DNA of 64,000 nucleotides from Paenibacillus endophyticus (GTDB taxonomy: Bacteria; Bacillota; Bacilli; Paenibacillales; Paenibacillaceae): NCBI RefSeq assembly GCF_014192395.1, contig NZ_JACHXW010000012.1, positions 1 to 64,000 on the forward strand. The letters are read 5' to 3'. Shown here piece after piece: positions 61,608-64,000 of this stretch; position 1 is the first letter of the stretch, and each line of letters begins with the position of its first letter. Position numbers and translations under genes: made by a program. The notes under the pieces are model-generated. The model was not told where the DNA came from. It searched no databases and saw only the letters and a program-made list of their open reading frames with translations.

Positions 61608-63186
61608 CCTCGCCCGCAACATTCCTTGGGAAGAGCATGGAATTGAGCTGGTCGCGACGGCTGGCAACGGAATGGATGCGTTAATACTGTTCGATCAGAT
61701 GAAGCCAAATATCGTGCTTCTTGACATTCATATGCCCGATCTGGATGGTCTGTCCGTCGCCAAACGAATAGCTCAAACGGATCCGCTAGTGAAAATCATC
61801 TTGCTCAGCGGGCACGATGATTTCAAATATGCCCAGATTGCCATCGAGCTGCATGTCATGAAATATTTGCTCAAACCTTCCGGGAATACGGAAGTGCTGC
61901 AAGCCGTATTAGAGGCGAGGGAGAGTATACGCAGCGATCTTGAGGCCAAGTATAACCAGGAATTAATGCAAAAAAAATGGGCGGAGCATCTGCCGAGACT
62001 CCAGGATATCTTCTATCAAAGCTGGATAGAAGGCAAATATGCGGAATGGGAAATCGAGCAACGCAGCCGGGAATTAGGTATAACGCTTCCGGTCAACGCA
62101 TTATGGGCTGTGACGGTTGTAGATCCTGATCCTTTAACGAACCCGGAAGGCCGATTTAGTGCGGAAGATATTATGCTTGTAAAGATTTCGCTGCTTGGAA
62201 TTGCAAAAGAATTTCTGGATAAGGTTCCTTGCTTTATTTCGACCAATCACTCCAGCGCGACGGTGCTTGTATTCTTTGATTATACGCGCAATGGTGGCGA
62301 TCCTTCATCAGCAAACGACTTTATGGCAGAGGTTCACCTCCATACGACAAGGCTATTGAGCGTACTCAAGGAGTTTCTCAAGATAACGGCCAGTGCTGGA
62401 ATAGGCCGTGCGTGCGACCGGCCGAATAGTGTCTGCGATTCTTACCGGGAAGCTTGTCTAGCGCTGGAAGAACGAGTGGTTCACGGTCACGATATCGTCG
62501 TACCATATCGAGACAAGCGCGAGCCGCGCAGCATTGTTGCCGCGGATATCCAGAGGGAACAGGTGCTTGTGCACGCGCTGGAGACCGGGCAAAGAGAAAA
62601 AGCGATCGCGATGATTGATAAATGGGTCCATGTCTATGTTGACCAGGCTATGACAAGCGACGAGGTTCATCAAAATATTTTGCACCTGAGCTCGCTATTC
62701 GTTCGGATCATTCAATTGAAAGGCTGGTCACTCAAAGAAATCGTCGGCAGCCATATTACGTATTTTTATAATCTGCGCGCTTTGACAACCAAAGACCAGA
62801 CGTTGCAGTGGCTTTATGAAGTAATTGATCGATTCTGCCTATATGTCAATGATAGCAAACATAACAGCCGTCACGAATTAATCCGTCAAATGATCGAATG
62901 GGTAGATTCGAGCATTAACGAGGATATCGGACTTCATGAGGTGGCAAGCAAGCTGTACATTAATGCCTCATACTTATCGAGGCTGTTTAAGCAGCAGATG
63001 GGGCAATCGTTCACCTCATATATCGTGGAGCGCAAAATGAAGCTTGCCATGCAATGGCTGACAGAGGGGATGAAGGTGTCTGAGACGGCGGAATTACTGG
63101 GCTACCGGGATTTCAGCTATTTCACCAAAGTATTTCGCAAAACGTGGGGCGTGACGCCAGCCGATGTTAAGAACAAAAAAGCATGA
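61564..63186 (+). CDS. YesN-type response regulator (REC plus AraC HTH)
   Basis: ATG 61564 follows GGAGGTG. The 540-residue protein has a receiver domain with D9/D8 pair and phospho-acceptor D54 (IVLLDIHMPDLDGLS), a long middle region typical of the YesN group, and a C-terminal AraC/XylS HTH (about 440-535: DIGLHEVASKLYINASYLSRLFKQQMGQSF, SETAELLGYRDFSYFTKVFRKTWGVTPADV). Such regulators control CUT1 sugar uptake and hydrolase genes. Its partner kinase next door is a deletion remnant, so it is orphaned here. A GH20-like gene follows. Confidence 0.88.
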   Translation: MNLMIVEDELRLLNNLARNIPWEEHGIELVATAGNGMDALILFDQMKPNIVLLDIHMPDLDGLSVAKRIAQTDPLVKIILLSGHDDFKYAQIAIELHVMKYLLKPSGNTEVLQAVLEARESIRSDLEAKYNQELMQKKWAEHLPRLQDIFYQSWIEGKYAEWEIEQRSRELGITLPVNALWAVTVVDPDPLTNPEGRFSAEDIMLVKISLLGIAKEFLDKVPCFISTNHSSATVLVFFDYTRNGGDPSSANDFMAEVHLHTTRLLSVLKEFLKITASAGIGRACDRPNSVCDSYREACLALEERVVHGHDIVVPYRDKREPRSIVAADIQREQVLVHALETGQREKAIAMIDKWVHVYVDQAMTSDEVHQNILHLSSLFVRIIQLKGWSLKEIVGSHITYFYNLRALTTKDQTLQWLYEVIDRFCLYVNDSKHNSRHELIRQMIEWVDSSINEDIGLHEVASKLYINASYLSRLFKQQMGQSFTSYIVERKMKLAMQWLTEGMKVSETAELLGYRDFSYFTKVFRKTWGVTPADVKNKKA

Positions 63187-63341
63187 GCATACAAATAGGA
63201 TACAGATTGTCAGACATAGCGCTTCGCGTAAAAATGAATCTAAAGTAGTCGTTCGGCGAATTAGCGGCTCAATGAATGCGGACAGAATCGGCTATTTAAA
63301 ACAATTCGGTTTAGACTGAAAAGAAAGGGACGGGTATCGCC

Positions 63342-64000
63342 ATGAAAAATGTTTCGAACGATTACTTGACGAGGTATGCCTTGTTGGAGGAAAAGGGGGG
63401 GTATGTGACGACTGCCACGAAGCTGGCGACCGCGCATACAGCCGTAATTTCGCTTCTGGAGGGAGTCCGTTCCGGCGTTTCTGAACTGCCGTCGTTTCCC
63501 TCTATTCAGTTCAGAGAAGGGCAATGGCCGACACGGCTGCAAGACCGAATTCGCGAAACGTTCGGCCCTGAGGAATCTCGCGGTAATGAAGATGAGGCCT
63601 ATGCCATCGAGATTGAAGCAACAGGCATCGAGGTGTACGCGTTAACGGCGCGCGGTTCCCTCTACGGGGCGGCGACTCTCAGCAGGCTGGCGGAAGAAGG
63701 TCTCATTCGATATGGCTTCGTATACAACCGGCCGATTTGCCCCGTTCGAGGGCTGAAGCTGTACATGCCAACAAGGGAAGGCATGGATTATTTCAAACAA
63801 TTCATCGATCTGCTGTGCCGCTTCCAATACAATACTGTCGTGCTCGAAGTCGGAGGAGCGATGGCGTATGAGAAGCATCCCGAAATTAACGAAGGTTGGG
63901 TCCGCTACTGTGAGGAGATGAGTGAGTACAGCGGCAAGACGATAGAAATTCAAGACAAGACCTACCCTTGGTACAAAAATTCCATTCATGTGGAGAATGG
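63342..64000 (+). CDS. GH20-like glycoside hydrolase, 5' part
   Basis: AAAGGGACGGG lies about ten bases before ATG 63342, and the frame stays open for 219 codons to the window end. There is no signal peptide. The visible part resembles the N-terminal domain plus first barrel strand of beta-N-acetylhexosaminidase relatives: AYAIEIEATGIEVYALTARG, SLYGAATLSRLAEEGLI, PVRGLKLYMPTREGMDYFKQ and CRFQYNTVVLEVGGAMAYEK. The catalytic Asp-Glu pair lies beyond the window. It follows the YesN-type regulator by 155 bases and would be a natural target. Confidence 0.75.
   Translation, partial: MKNVSNDYLTRYALLEEKGGYVTTATKLATAHTAVISLLEGVRSGVSELPSFPSIQFREGQWPTRLQDRIRETFGPEESRGNEDEAYAIEIEATGIEVYALTARGSLYGAATLSRLAEEGLIRYGFVYNRPICPVRGLKLYMPTREGMDYFKQFIDLLCRFQYNTVVLEVGGAMAYEKHPEINEGWVRYCEEMSEYSGKTIEIQDKTYPWYKNSIHVEN

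Overview
The window looks like chromosome from a spore-forming, saprophytic Paenibacillus-type Firmicute. The evidence is a low-to-medium GC feel, strong AGGAGG ribosome binding sites, an unusually high share of TTG and GTG starts, a CdaS-type diadenylate cyclase, a YesN-type AraC response regulator, and large multimodular secreted glycoside hydrolases carrying CBM25, CBM35, discoidin, CARDB, PA14, cohesin-like and dockerin modules. No rRNA, tRNA, CRISPR array, intact insertion sequence or prophage was seen.

Layout. 0-6.4 kb: small secreted protein, alpha/beta hydrolase, BrkB-type membrane protein, TerB-like protein, Bax-inhibitor-1 family protein, a small basic protein, and an SgrR-type regulator (wHTH plus peptide-binding fold). 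6.5-9.2 kb: secreted beta-amylase (GH14) with three CBM25 modules and one FN3. 9.3-11.8 kb: a convergent sensor kinase/response regulator pair, followed by two copies of a 19-bp operator-like palindrome and short ORFs. 12-15.7 kb: TrkA_C membrane protein and a PAS-rich hybrid kinase. 15.9-20.4 kb: threonine aldolase, LysR regulator and metE with a MET-box-like inverted repeat. 20.5-31.1 kb: BNR-repeat protein, pentapeptide protein, zinc-less MDR dehydrogenase, GntR-SBP fusion regulator, TetR/SDR pair, GH8 exo-oligoxylanase (Rex), CdaS, FusB-like protein, C1q-like protein. 31.3-42.6 kb: alpha-1,3-glucanase (GH87), SUMF1-fold protein, molybdate regulator with modA-modB (no modC), and a PA14/GH43/CBM/cohesin-like/dockerin protein. 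42.8-48 kb: GDPD, Rrf2 plus methyltransferase, MFS pump with divergent LysR, and a broken carbohydrate-binding gene. 48.1-51.2 kb: a glycine-rich, IPT/TIG-like, SGNH-hydrolase-like 893-residue protein whose leader carries a perfect copy of the 19-bp operator found beside the response regulator. 51.3-60.7 kb: ArsR/AHSA1 pair, UvrA-like ABC protein, sensor-domain membrane protein, berberine-bridge-type oxidase, rifampin phosphotransferase, 42-residue protein. 60.8-64 kb: deletion scar of a sugar ABC permease and sensor kinase in front of an intact AraC-type response regulator, then the 5' part of a GH20-like gene running off the window.

How the parts fit. Much of the window serves extracellular polysaccharide use (starch, alpha-1,3-glucan, xylo-oligosaccharides, possibly arabinan/xylan and N-acetylhexosaminides) and control by dedicated one- and two-component sensors, three of which join a DNA-binding head to a solute-binding fold. 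A second theme is self-protection (rifampin phosphotransferase, FusB-like protein, UvrA-like protein, MFS pump). The most promising unexplained unit is the convergent two-component pair at 9.3-11.4 kb: its palindrome recurs identically 36.7 kb away in front of the glycine-rich SGNH protein, suggesting a small dedicated regulon.
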